DNA from: Yponomeuta sedellus
Taxonomy: Eukaryota; Arthropoda; Insecta; Lepidoptera; Yponomeutidae
Length of the DNA: 64,000 bases
Direction: 5' to 3'
NCBI GenBank assembly: GCA_934045075.1
Contig: OW203734.1
Span: 7,277,016-7,341,015, forward strand
The translations under genes and the position numbers were made by a program. The notes below the pieces were generated by a model. The model saw only the letters and a program-made list of their open reading frames with translations, was not told the origin of the DNA and ran no database searches. Shown here piece by piece: positions 54,508 through 63,880 of this stretch (the stretch's first letter is position 1; every line of letters starts with the position of its first letter).

Positions 54508-55380
54508 GACCGTTTTACGTTTCATTCTAAAGCAGTGCCAGCGACTCTAAAGCAGTGCCAGCGTTTGTTCGTCGCGAGACCAGTCCTTAGATTGTTTGAC
54601 GCGAATATGTCCTTTAGTGCTATATTAATAGAGCCTAGAACGTAATGAGGTCATTGCGACGTCGTCGTCGGCTCCTTGCTCGTTCCGTTCGTTTTCGTCT
54701 GTGATACAATAAAGTAATCTTTATGTCTATGAGTTTACAGTCGAATATCGTGTAAAACAACTTATTTTTCCGATGTTTCGTGATTTCGTCTCGTTCGCAC
54801 TCGTTTGACCGTCCTCTGCGCCTTGCTCATACAATGAAACCAGTTGCGAACGAGGACCGTTTCGAAGACCTGTTTTCGTTCCAGAAAAAACGGTTGCGTT
54901 TCGTCGTCGAAAAATCGGATAACGACCCACTCCTAGTATTCTGCGACGATAGGACCGTTTTACGTTTCATTCTAAAGCAGTGCCAGCGACTCTAAAGCAG
55001 TGCCAGCGTTTGTTCGTCGCGAGACCAGTCCTTAGATTGTTTGACGCGAATATGTCCTTTAGTGCTATATTAATAGAGCCTAGAACGTAATGAGGTCATT
55101 GCGACGTCGTCGTCGGCTCCTTGCTCGTTCCGTTCGTTTTCGTCTGTGATACAATAAAGTAATCTTTATGTCTATGAGTTTACAGTCGAATATCGTGTAA
55201 AACAACTTATTTTTCCGATGTTTCGTGATTTCGTCTCGTTCGCACTCGTTTGACCGTCCTCTGCGCCTTGCTCATACAATGAAACCAGTTGCGAACGAGG
55301 ACCGTTTCGAAGACCTGTTTTCGTTCCAGAAAAAACGGTTGCGTTTCGTCGTCGAAAAATCGGATAACGACCCACTCCTA
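54393..55380. mobile_element. 988-bp DNA element with 8-bp TSD at the end of LINE ORF2
   Basis: Flanked by ACCTTTTT (54385-54392 and 55381-55388). Ends TAGGCGTGATCGTT and, inverted, TAGGAGTGGGTCGTT. A 53-bp unit occurs twice at the left (54393, 54446), and a 445-bp unit is duplicated in tandem (54492-54936, 54937-55380), apparently identical. Inside each is a doubled TCTAAAGCAGTGCCAGCG. An 8-bp TSD suggests hAT or a similar superfamily. No transposase is seen. Confidence 0.85.
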
Positions 55381-55603
55381 ACCTTTTTCGCCCCCTTATA
55401 TAAATTCATTATGAACAGTGGAATAAAAATTTAAAGTGACTGGAAAAACTGAACATTATAGTGAAGTGATACGGAAGTGATAAGTGCTCTTATCTGAAAA
55501 CTAATACTATAAAAAACTAATACAATACTCAAGGCTCAAAAGGACACGGATCCAGGGCCGTAAAACCCTTTATTAAAAAAAAAAAAAAAAGAAAATTATA
55601 TTC

Positions 55604-55827
55604 TTTATATTGTCGTAGACTCTATCTACGTATATTGTGTTACTACCTACTGGTTACTGTAATTAAATGTTGAATACTTGATATCACCAATATCTCGATG
55701 GTCTCTAAAGCCGGCCGGTGTAGGAAATAACAACTGATAAGACTGTAAATTTTTCATCTGTACTTTTATGTAGTATCAGTTCTATCTACAGTACTTCTCG
55801 TCAAGTCGCCGGGTAAACTGCTCAAAT
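55604..55827 (+). promoter_or_regulatory. ALDH gene B 5' region with TCAGTT initiator
   Basis: TCAGTT at 55776-55781 lies 50 bp before the ATG. The leader CAGTACTTCTCGTCAAGTCG and CTGCTCAAAT is shared with gene A. LINE copy 3 ends only about 175 bp upstream of this initiator, so the element may have displaced distal promoter sequence. Confidence 0.5.
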
Positions 55828-55929
55828 ATGTTGCGAAACATCAGCAAACTCGTTCAGACGCAGACGGCCAAGTTCTCTAGTGCTGCACTTCCTAGTCCTC
55901 AGACTAAACCCGAAATTTTGTACACAGGA
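55828..55929 (+). CDS. Aldh: ALDH gene B exon 1 (mitochondrial presequence)
   Basis: 34 codons from [10 protein letters not shown] to EILYTG, GTAAG donor. The start was chosen because it is the first ATG, lies 50 bp after a TCAGTT initiator, and matches gene A in sequence and position. Confidence 0.88.
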
Positions 55930-58900
55930 GTAAGTTTTTTGCCTGTTCATTTTCTTTCCACCACTTTACATTGACCTTGATATTCAAATGTAGATTGGCC
56001 TTGAAATTTTTATGTTGAGGTGCCATATGGGTAAACACGCGTAGGTACCTATTATATTTATAAGACGGTACCTACATTTTATTTAGAACATCTTTTTTTT
56101 ACATTTATAAGTAGGTAGGTACCTATTTTTTTCTGACAGATTTATTAGTTTCAGTTATTTTTGCCTTTTGTTATGTCACATAAGACTAACTTTAAGTAAA
56201 TTCTCAACAATTTTTATACTAACAATTCAGATAGCTTGCCATACCCACACAGAGGCACTTGCTCAGCCAATGATAAATATTAACTGCAGGACATACCTAT
56301 TTATTTACACAATAAAAAACACTAAGAAGTGATTATGCAAATAAACCAACAATGTTATTAACTTTCCTCAGTTGTTCATCAACAATGAGTGGGTGAAGTC
56401 GGCGGATGGCAAGACTTTCCCAACAGAGAACCCGGCCACTGGAGAGGTGATCGCCGAGATCCAGCAGGGAAGTGCTGTCGACATTGACCGGGCTGTCCAG
56501 GCAGCTAAAGATGCCTTCAAGTGAGGACTCTAAGGGCCAATGTCTGAATTGAGAATTTCACTAAGTAAATACTTAACTATGATACTATTTTTATTTTTAA
56601 TGCACTAACCCGTGCTAAGGACAATTTTAAAAACATATTTAGAGGCTAAAACTTCCACCCATGCCAGGATTCGAACCCGCGACCTCTGGCTATCCGCTGA
56701 AGTAAATTGCATGCTTGGGCTGTAAGTGATGCAATTTACTTCAGCCAGATGTCGCTGCCTGTACGTAATACAGAGAATAGTGTAAAGAGGTTCGAAATTT
56801 CACTGATGCCAGTGAGTCGCCCATTAGCTCAGTTGGAAAGAGCGCTGGCATGGATAGCCAGAGGTCGCGGGTTCGAATCCCGGCATGGGTGGAATTTTTA
56901 GCCTCTAAATAGGTTTTTAAAATACTTAACTGTAGTGCTATTTCTTCGACTTTCTCAGCAAAGAGCGTGACAGGATGTTGCTTAAGAATTTACTTTATGA
57001 AATTCTCAATTAAGAAACCGGCCCTAACTTAATTAAACAAAAGTCTTATCAATAGAGATATAAAGGGAAGTGAATAAAACAAGGAATAAAAAAGACAGAT
57101 GTAAGTTTGCTCCCTTTTACTGTAAATCAACTAATTCATTGATAATATTCATTAGGTATTAGGATCAACATCATAGATGGCCCTTAACAACTATATTAAA
57201 CATTAACCCCACTTGATTAATTTTGTTTTTCCGCTTCCTTTTTCTAGCAATCTGTCCTTGACATTAAGCTAGAATTTTGGCTTCATTGTCGTAGTGGGCT
57301 TGCATGGTATATGCCCTGTGGCATATCCATATATTACTTTCTCTTGGTTCAGTGGGTTTCATTCAACCAAGTAGATTGTTTGGTGATTTTCTTTTCAGTC
57401 TGTGGCTTCCTGAAGGGATCCCAGCTTAGCCAAGATGGTCAAATGCATTTCCACACTCTGATTGTGCATACACATATAGGCGAGAGTTTCCTCTTTATTG
57501 TCAGTTCCTTGGTGTGGAAGTGATTATTCAATCACTGTACATTAACCCGTCGTAACTGATTTGAGTTAAGAATTATCCACATTAGAATATGCTGGTGACA
57601 TGTGGGCTTAACGCTTAAAAATTAACTGGAATAATCAATCACACACTCTCACAATACATTTTAATTTTAATTAATACTAAGCAGACTTTATTTCACTTCT
57701 TGTAGCAACTCTAGTTATGCCACTATTGTTAGGTTAAACCTTCTCGTCAGGGTCAGGGTCCTGAAGTTTTTATTGTTAAAAAAGATATATTATTATTTGT
57801 ATTTGTTGTTTTTCCAGTGTACAATAAAGAATATTCTTATCTTATCTTATTAATTTATCACACCCAAAAACAGACAAAAGGCCTTGTAATACAGAATAAC
57901 AAGAAAAGAAATAAATAGATGTTTAAAACTAAAAGTGTACTTATGTACCCGGATGTAACACTGTGTTTTGTGTCAATAAATGGGTACCCAACTCGGTTGG
58001 TTACGGGCTTCGGCCAAATAGGGGATGTATTAGCTAAGGTCAATATAAAAAGTACCCGAAAAGGATGTGCATGGCCTGCAATGACTAATGAATTTGGATG
58101 AAGCGAAAGAGATCTGTCAGGAAGAGCCAGACCCTGATCTCTTCCTACCCCCTGGGATACAGGCGTGAGTTTCTGTGTGTATTTAAGGTTTATTTTAGAC
58201 TAGCTGTGCCCACTTAGTCCCGTGGGAATAAGACATTTTCCCGCAGTAAAACATAGCCTATAATTATGTTAATCCAGGGTGTCAGCTAACTCCATACCAA
58301 ATTTTTTTCAAATCGCTCCATCCGTTTAGACGTGAAGAAGTAACAGACATACACACACGCAATCACAAACTTTCGCCTTTATAAAATTAGTGTGATTTAA
58401 ATAGTGCCTGCAGGTCACCACCCTGTCGTAATGTGGATGGACCTTTGGGTGAGGTATTTCAGTTTCATAAATGCAAACCTGCCACTTCTTACGAGCACCC
58501 AAATAATATCACATTTCTGTCCCATCTAAGGACATTCCACTTTGTTAAAAAACATGTCTACTTACGATACAAGTTTTAGAGCAACTTGTTTATCAGAGTA
58601 GGTACTGATATTGTATACGGGGTCAACTCTAACATGCCTATTTAAAACACGTCAAGTAGAATTTGATGTGTTTTAATATAAAATTAAAAAAGATGGAATT
58701 AATGCCAAAAGCATTTTCTACCAGTCAACCCACAGAGTCCAGGAGTCAATTTAATTATTTTACTTAGTTTAATTAAAGTACCACATACTGTGTGTTCACC
58801 CTTTAATAGTATCTCACCGTACTTTTTTAAAGCACAATAAAAGAAATTGTTAATGTTTTTATTATACCAACTAATAAATCTATGCAAAAAGTATCACCTC

Positions 58901-61900
58901 TGAATGAAGTATCTTCCTTGGCCTCTTCTGAAATAAAAATAAAGCAAATAAGTGACCTAAAAAAACATAATTTGTTGTATGGAACAGCCAAATACTCTGT
59001 AAGACAACGATTTACCGGAGGTAGCGTAATAGGTAAGACCGCATAAAGAACAATTTAACAAAATTATTTACATTTCGAAAAAATAACTCATCTACTAAGC
59101 TTTTGTACGTCGCTATTATGTATTTTTGACGAAACTTTTAGTGCATATTTTTTAAGTTTTTATACGTCATTATTATGCATTTTGACCAAACTTTTAGTGC
59201 ATACTTTTTTGTTTTCTCTAAATTCTTAAGTTATATTATGTCTTAAAAACTCATACGGCCTTACCACAAAACATTTAAACACGTGTTCAACAGTAGTTTA
59301 ACGTTTTTTTTCTATGATGTTTTGAGGTTAAACACCCGTTGAACAAGTGTCTAAATGTTTTGTGGTAAGGCCGTTAGTATTTGTAAAACATTACATTTGT
59401 AATGCAAATAATAAAGGTAACCATGTCTTTAGTTCAGGTATTTCTTGGTTTCTTGGTATGACGAGAGTCGGTAAGTTGTTTATTTAGTGCAATTAAAGGC
59501 GAAGATTAGGAAGGTTGAAGGAATTACTAGGTCCGATAGCGAAGGGGGTCGAAGGTCAACGTACCTCAGGTCAGTGCAACCAAGTAAAATTAACATTCTC
59601 CTAAGATGGGAAAACTGAACACCCTGTATACACGATTTTGCAATAATAATGCCAGTCATGTAAATATATTTTCGTAACCTTGGTTCTATATTCGCCGTGT
59701 CATCGTTATGTAATTCCTGATGTACGGTGATCAACTTAAAATAGGTATACTGCTTGTGCTGAATAAATAAATAACTACCACAAAATACCGCCACTTGTCC
59801 TGGCGCCAAACTAGGATAGTCTGTGCTGTGTTCTTTACAAATAATCTATTGAGCTAACAACATTTCCCTTCATTTAGTAAACGTTTTGCTTTTGTAATGA
59901 ATAACTGAAGCACTCGCCGAGTGATTGAAATCAATCACTTGGGTTAAGCAACTACAGTCGCGGTCAGGTGCTGGATGGGTGACCATCCCTAAGCTTCATC
60001 TACTTCCTTCTCCAATATATTGCTCCAGTCCATCTAAAGGTTGTCTGGAAGAGATCACTTTTAGTGATAAGGCCGCTGTCTGTACTGTTAGGTTAAGAAT
60101 TATCTGTGTAATTTCCTTTTTTATGTACAATAAAGTGTTCACTATCTATCTATCTATCAAAGCTAATTGAACAAGTTTTAAGAACATTGCTACAAGTTTT
60201 AGCAAACATTTCGTCAGTAAATCGGAGTGAAAATAAAAATACATGACAATAATAATTATATCTAAAAACATCATTGCTTCCTAAACACTCTAAAAGCCGC
60301 CCAATAATTTTATTGTTCGTACCATATTTATAATGCAAGACCACCTATACACAGCCGAATAAACAAGATACCAACCGGCTTGATAAACCAATTTTATCAG
60401 TAACATAGAGACCTTTATTTCATTTAGGGCTGATTTTTCAATAGTCAGATAACTTTTATCTGAGGAATAAAAATGGCGGTTTGACAGCTTATGTATGAAA
60501 ATTATGTCAAACCGCCATTTTTATTCCTCAGATAAAAGTTATTTGACTGATGAAAAATCAGCCGTTAGGTATATATGCTATTTTTTGCGATACAAACGTT
60601 TGCATCCGCGGTAGTACATGTTAAGTACATCATGTGCTCTGGTGTTGAATAACGAGTATTCTTCTCTTATCTTATCTTAATACGTGATGAATTTTATCGA
60701 TATTATAATAAACAATATTGTACAATACATCCTACTGCAGGGCACAGAGCATCGCTCAGGGAGAATTATGTCTTAGTTAGATCAGAGATATGAAGAAGAA
60801 GAAATACATTTAAACTTTGTCAAAAAAGTGTAGAATTTAAAGAGTAAGGTTTCGCTCAGACTTTTTGTCTGTGTTACATAATTTCTTTCACTTAAAAGCA
60901 TTATAAAAATAACGAAATAGAGTCATTTCGTTAAAAGGATGTATTGTGCTTAATCAAAGGTAGTAAATGGTCTTAATTTTCGATAATACCAATAATAAAG
61001 TTTCTCTTCCGGTTTCTTGAATTTTTTGACAAACTGTATGTATTTATCGCTACACAGACATATAGAAAACGTAAAATAGAAACTAAATATAAACAAAGTA
61101 ATAAAAACAAACAAACACGACAGAACACAGTAAGGGGATACGAGCCATGTCCATGCGGCGGTAAAACGGCCTCAGGCTCAGTAACTGCTGCAGGTTTATT
61201 GCTCACAGCACTGATTTTCAGCAAGGGCCTAGTCCAGTAACTCACGGAAAGTCGCATCGAGACGTACGATACGATACAATACAATACAATACAATACAAT
61301 ACAATACAATACAATACAATACAATACAATACAATACAATACAATACAATACAATACAATACAGTACAATGCAATGCAATACCATACATTACATTACAAT
61401 ATAATGAGGCGATCTCGAGACTTCGGCGCTAAGCCCCATAACTTAGTAACTATTATCTAATCTGTGCCCATAGTTAGGCCATTGTACGTAGCAAGCGCTG
61501 AGGTATGTTACCACTTCAGACCTAGGACGTATTCTTTCACGTTAGCGAGTGGTATTGCTATTATAACTTCACAAATCTGCATAACTTAGAAATCAAAGTC
61601 ATTGGTACATGCCGGGATTGGAACCCACGACCACCCGATTGAGAATCCGGTGCTCTACCGCACCGGTACAGCCGGTCTAGAGAATGCCTCTCTATTCTCA
61701 TAATCATGACGCGCGAGTTCATCGCGTATCGGCGACTTTTTTTTTAGATGTGAATGTAGAAAACCGATAGATCAAATTTTCCGACGTTGTTTTAGTTGCT
61801 ATGCCGAGATACTGTCAATAGGGTTAATTTTGTGTATATTGCTGTATACTGGTTGCTTGTGTATACTGGTTAATGTGGTGTATTGAGAGTTGAGATAAAA

Positions 61901-63521
61901 ATACGAATTAAATGCGCGAATCCACCCAGTTTCCAACCAGTTACGTGAATTTTCCAAATGGCTCCGATCCAGAGCCACGAAAGATTGCCTAACAACGAAT
62001 AGGAATATACCCAGAAGTCCCTATAGCCAACAACGGTTGATTCTGTCATACAGCATAACTACAAGTAATGGGTAGCTTATGCATACTTTACTCACAGTAC
62101 AATTATTAAAGACTAGTGCTGGTTTTGTTCTACCGGTACACCTAGGTACTCGTTGTTTGAGATTTGTTGAGTCCTATGTTCCAGAATTTCAAAAACAACT
62201 GGCTTGCTAGATTTTGTCATGAAGCATTTAAACGACTCCAAAGTGTCAAAATATGTATGCTATTGACAGCTGGAGTGGCTTTAAAAAAGTAGAAATCAAC
62301 GTCACTCGACTCAGTCGATACTTACGTAATAGAATCCCTGATCACTCTTGCTAGGTAGGTATAACTTTTTTTTAAATTAATGGCAACTAAAATCGGTTCT
62401 AATTTGGACGACTATTTCTGCCAATGACGAGTCAGTCATGGGAGTGACACTTCGACTTTGGTCGGTTTAAAAATCCTTTCATGAACTGAATTCCACCGCG
62501 TGACTGTTGGGGAACCTGAAGCCCAAATAATTTTTTTAGACATACGCCACGAACGCCTGTTGGGGCAGGAAGGGCTGATGTTCCCAGTGTATGTTATGTG
62601 TGTGAACTTTGTCGCAGGCTGGGCTCTCCGTGGAGGCGAATGGACGCATCGCAGCGCGGCCGTCACATCAGCAGACTGGCCGATCTCATAGAGCGGGACA
62701 GAGCTTATATCGCCGTAAGTACTTTGCGCATAAAAGTAATCTTAAACGAAAATGGGCCAAGTGCAAGTCGAACTCGCATATCGAGGGTAGCGTACCACTT
62801 TTAATACATACATAACCTCACGCCTGTATCCCAGAGCGGTAGGCAGGCCAGGGACTGTCACTTGCCACGATCCTGACAGATCACCTTCGCTTCATCAACG
62901 TTCATAAGTCGTTGCATGCACGCACGCCGGTTCCGGGTACTTTCTATCGTCCCCTTTGCTAATAAATCCCCTATTTGGTCGATGAATGTCACCCTGAGAC
63001 GTCCCTTACCAGCACTTTTAAAATACGAGTAATATTAGGTAATTAGCAAAAAAGTGTTGTGACGTTCGGTTGCGGACTCTTAGTGGGAGATTCCCATTTG
63101 GTATCACAGTTGGCCCCGTGTTATTATTTAAAACTAGCTGGTGCCCGCGACTTCGTCTGCGCAGGATTAACAAGTAGATTTATTCACACAATATCTTTAT
63201 AAATTGTAGTCTGTGTTTTTCTGATGTATAAGCTATATTATTGTAAAGTTTTATGAAAATCCATCCAGTAGTTTTTACGTGAAAGAGTAACAAACATCCA
63301 TCCATACTGTCGAACTACAGGGCCCTAAAAAACCCTACTTGCCTCCCGCCAGAGTCTGGAGACCCTGGACAACGGGAAACCTTACGCGGCGGCGTACTAC
63401 GGAGACCTAGCAGGGTCTATCGGCAACCTGCGCTACTACGCAGGCTGGGCCGACAAGAGTCACGGGAAAGTGCTGCCTATAGACGGCAGCTACTTCGCTT
63501 ACACCAGGCACGAGCCCGTCG
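55828..63521 (+). CDS. Aldh: aldehyde dehydrogenase (ALDH2-like), gene B, exons 1-4, continues beyond window
   Basis: Exons 55828-55929, 56372-56520, 62618-62714 and 63353-63521 have lengths (102, 149, 97, 169) and phases identical to gene A. The first 172 residues are present; the catalytic Asn, Glu and Cys are beyond the right edge. The N-terminus [20 protein letters not shown] is basic, Ser/Thr-rich and free of acidic residues, as expected of a mitochondrial targeting peptide, so a mitochondrial matrix enzyme is likely. Intron 2 is 6.1 kb and rich in repeats. Confidence 0.9.
56372..56520 (+). CDS. Aldh: ALDH gene B exon 2
   Basis: 149 bp. [17 protein letters not shown] through [16 protein letters not shown] to AAKDAFK. 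CTCAG acceptor, GTGAG donor. Confidence 0.93.
56534..57024. mobile_element. MITE with TAA target duplication, gene B copy, host to a SINE
   Basis: Ends GGGCCAATGTCTGAATTGAG and, inverted, GGGCCGGTTTCTTAATTGAG, flanked by TAA (56531-56533, 57025-57027). A 3-bp TWA target with GGGCC ends fits PIF/Harbinger-type MITEs. A SINE (56579-56919) sits inside with its own 12-bp TSD, so the MITE is about 140 bp without it. Same family and same relative orientation as 16318-16480 in gene A. Confidence 0.8.
56579..56919 (+). mobile_element. tRNA-like SINE with inverted 5' part
   Basis: TSD AAATACTTAACT at 56567-56578 and 56920-56931. The left part (56579-56700) is the inverse of the SINE 3' half; then a small hairpin (GCTGAAGTAAATTGCAT with its inverse) and a direct copy with GCCCATTAGCTCAGTTGGAA (A box), GGTTCGAATCCCGG (B box) and the GCCTCTAAATAGG tail. 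The whole is one insertion event, as the TSD shows. Confidence 0.88.
57028..57994. other. ALDH gene B intron 2, no gene recognised
   Basis: AT-rich. A SINE-like tail GTGTACAATAAAGAATATTC lies at 57818-57845. An open frame at 57311-57523 is not recognisable. Confidence 0.45.
57995..58165 (+). pseudogene. LINE 3' terminus (GGGATACAGGCGTGA family), diverged
   Basis: GGCCAAATAGGGGATGTATT, AAAAAGTACCCG, GATCTGTCAGGA and CCCCTGGGATACAGGCGTGA in the same order as the copy at 17130, with indels. It is 5'-truncated. Confidence 0.65.
58198..58400. repeat. dispersed CTAGCTG-type repeat
   Basis: ACTAGCTGTGCCCACTTAGT, then CCAAATTTTTTTCAAATCGC, TCCATCCGTTTAGACGTGAA, a CAGACATACACACACG stretch and a CCTTTATAAAATTAGTGTG end. 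This is the common lepidopteran non-coding repeat of the CTAGCTG-CCCGCGACTTCGT type. A shorter relative is at 63134-63305. Confidence 0.65.
58400..59255. other. ALDH gene B intron 2, short tandem duplication only
   Basis: At 59094-59215 a unit of about 62 bp is repeated once (CTTTTGTACGTCGCTATTAT then TTTTATACGTCATTATTATG, each followed by AAACTTTTAGTGCATA). No gene. Confidence 0.5.
59256..59373. repeat. 118-bp foldback element (36-bp arms)
   Basis: Arm CGGCCTTACCACAAAACATT continues TAAACACGTGTTCAAC. The opposite arm, read inverted, is the same with two mismatches. Probably a MITE; the TSD is unclear. Confidence 0.75.
59374..59907. other. ALDH gene B intron 2, unassigned
   Basis: A 109-codon minus-strand frame (59480-59809) has no recognisable domain. 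It may belong to an unidentified repeat. Confidence 0.4.
59908..60165 (+). mobile_element. 5S rRNA-derived SINE
   Basis: The head contains GGGTTAAGCAAC, then GCGGTCAGGTGCTGGATGGG and TGACCATC, aligning with the 3' half of 5S rRNA (GTTAAGCAAC...GTACTTGGATGGGTGACC), which holds the internal RNA polymerase III promoter. The body continues with AAGGTTGTCTGGAAGAGATC, a TTTTAGTGATAAGGCCGC segment and TTATGTACAATAAAG, then a CTAT simple tail. The body and tail match other lepidopteran SINE tails in this window (15260-15400). The first 5S half is degenerate. Confidence 0.7.
60427..60564. mobile_element. 138-bp MITE with TTA target duplication
   Basis: Arms of about 57 bp: GGCTGATTTTTCAATAGTCA, then AACTTTTATCTGAGGAATAA, AAATGGCGGTTTGACA, and the inverse on the right, around a short loop. 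Flanked by TTA (60424-60426, 60565-60567). A TTA target and a GGGC start suggest PIF/Harbinger type. Confidence 0.85.
60815..61036. mobile_element. 222-bp MITE (TTTGTCAAAAAA ends), copy 2
   Basis: Second copy of the 31829-32049 element with few differences (for example ATAACGAAATAGAG for ATAATAAGTAGAG). Ends CTTTGTCAAAAAAGTG and TTTTTTGACAAACTG. TA follows the right end; the left flank lacks it. Confidence 0.85.
61264..61395. repeat. (ATACA)n pentanucleotide microsatellite
   Basis: About 22 units of ACAAT/ATACA with a few variant units at both ends (ACGAT, GCAAT, ACATT). Inside ALDH gene B intron 2. Confidence 0.95.
61540..61682 (-). mobile_element. tRNA-derived SINE, minus strand
   Basis: Minus strand: CTGTACCGGTGCGGTAGAGC (A box) and GTGGGTTCCAATCCCGG (B box), then CATGTACCAATGACTTTG. 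The tail matches the SINE at 7210-7385. The anticodon-like stem CACCGGATTCTCAATCGGGTGG resembles a tRNA arm, but acceptor pairing is poor. Confidence 0.6.
61690..62600. other. ALDH gene B intron 2, no feature seen
   Basis: Ordinary AT-rich intron sequence without recognisable coding or repeat units. Confidence 0.4.
62618..62714 (+). CDS. Aldh: ALDH gene B exon 3
   Basis: 97 bp. [17 protein letters not shown] to [13 protein letters not shown] acceptor, GTAAGT donor. Confidence 0.93.
62800..62995 (-). pseudogene. LINE 3' terminus (GGGATACAGGCGTGA family), inverted
   Basis: On the minus strand GACCAAATAGGGGATTTATT, AAAGTACCCGGAACCGGCG, GATCTGTCAGGATCGTGGCA and GGGATACAGGCGTGAGGTTA in order. 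Lies in intron 3 of ALDH gene B. Confidence 0.7.
63134..63310. repeat. CTAGCTGGTGCCCGCGACTTCG dispersed repeat
   Basis: Contains AGCTGGTGCCCGCGACTTCG, then AAAATCCATCCAGTAGTTTT and GAGTAACAAACATCCATCC, the usual order of this very common lepidopteran repeat. Immediately precedes ALDH exon 4. Confidence 0.7.
63353..63521 (+). CDS. Aldh: ALDH gene B exon 4
   Basis: 169 bp. [18 protein letters not shown], then [17 protein letters not shown], ending TRHEPVG across the next junction. GTGAGT donor at 63522. The next exon is outside the window. Confidence 0.93.
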
Positions 63522-63612
63522 GTGAGTGAAATTGCAAGTGAAAATTATTTATTCAGCCAACTTTTAGATAGATATATAAATCATTCACATGTGAAATATA
63601 TTTCTCTAATTT

Positions 63613-63880
63613 TAAAAACCTATTTAGAGGCTAAAAATTCCACCCATGCCGGATTCGAACCCGCGACCTCTGGCTATCCGTGCCAGCGCTCTTTCCAACT
63701 GTGCTAATGGGCGACTCACCGGCATCAGTGAAATTTCGAACCTCTTTACAATATTCTCTGTATTACGTACAGGCAGCGACATCTGGCTGAAGCAATTCGC
63801 ATCACTTGCAGCCCCGAGTACCTACTTTGCAGTTAGTTTTTAACATCGGAATGATGCGAATTGCTTCAGCCAGATGTCAT
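63613..63880 (-). mobile_element. tRNA-like SINE, minus strand, after ALDH exon 4
   Basis: Minus-strand copy of the SINE family of 17985-18980: the tail inverse (CCTATTTAGAGGCTAAAAAT), B box inverse, A box inverse, then ATTCTCTGTATTACGTACAG and the GCGACATCTGGCTGAAGCAA region. A short inverted stretch (GAATTGCTTCAGCCAGATGT) follows at 63848. In intron 4 of gene B. Confidence 0.85.

Larger units (their letters stand above)
49384..55590 (+). mobile_element. full-length non-LTR retrotransposon, copy 3 (related family)
   Basis: 12-bp TSD GAAAATTATATT (49372-49383 and 55591-55602). 5' end GTTTTTTTTTTTGGCGGGC, as in copy 2; 3' poly(A) at 55575-55590. Same ORF1/ORF2 plan as copies 1 and 2, but the proteins are clearly more distant from them than those two are from each other, so this is a second family. 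Interrupted only at the ORF2 end by an element at 54393-55380. Confidence 0.93.

Noticed and set aside
54727..55375. Two identical 67-codon minus-strand frames as a small gene family
   Set aside because: They are one frame in the two copies of the 445-bp internal duplication of a transposon, without any recognisable domain.
59908..59990. 5S rRNA gene
   Set aside because: Only the second half resembles 5S rRNA, with substitutions, and it continues into a SINE body.
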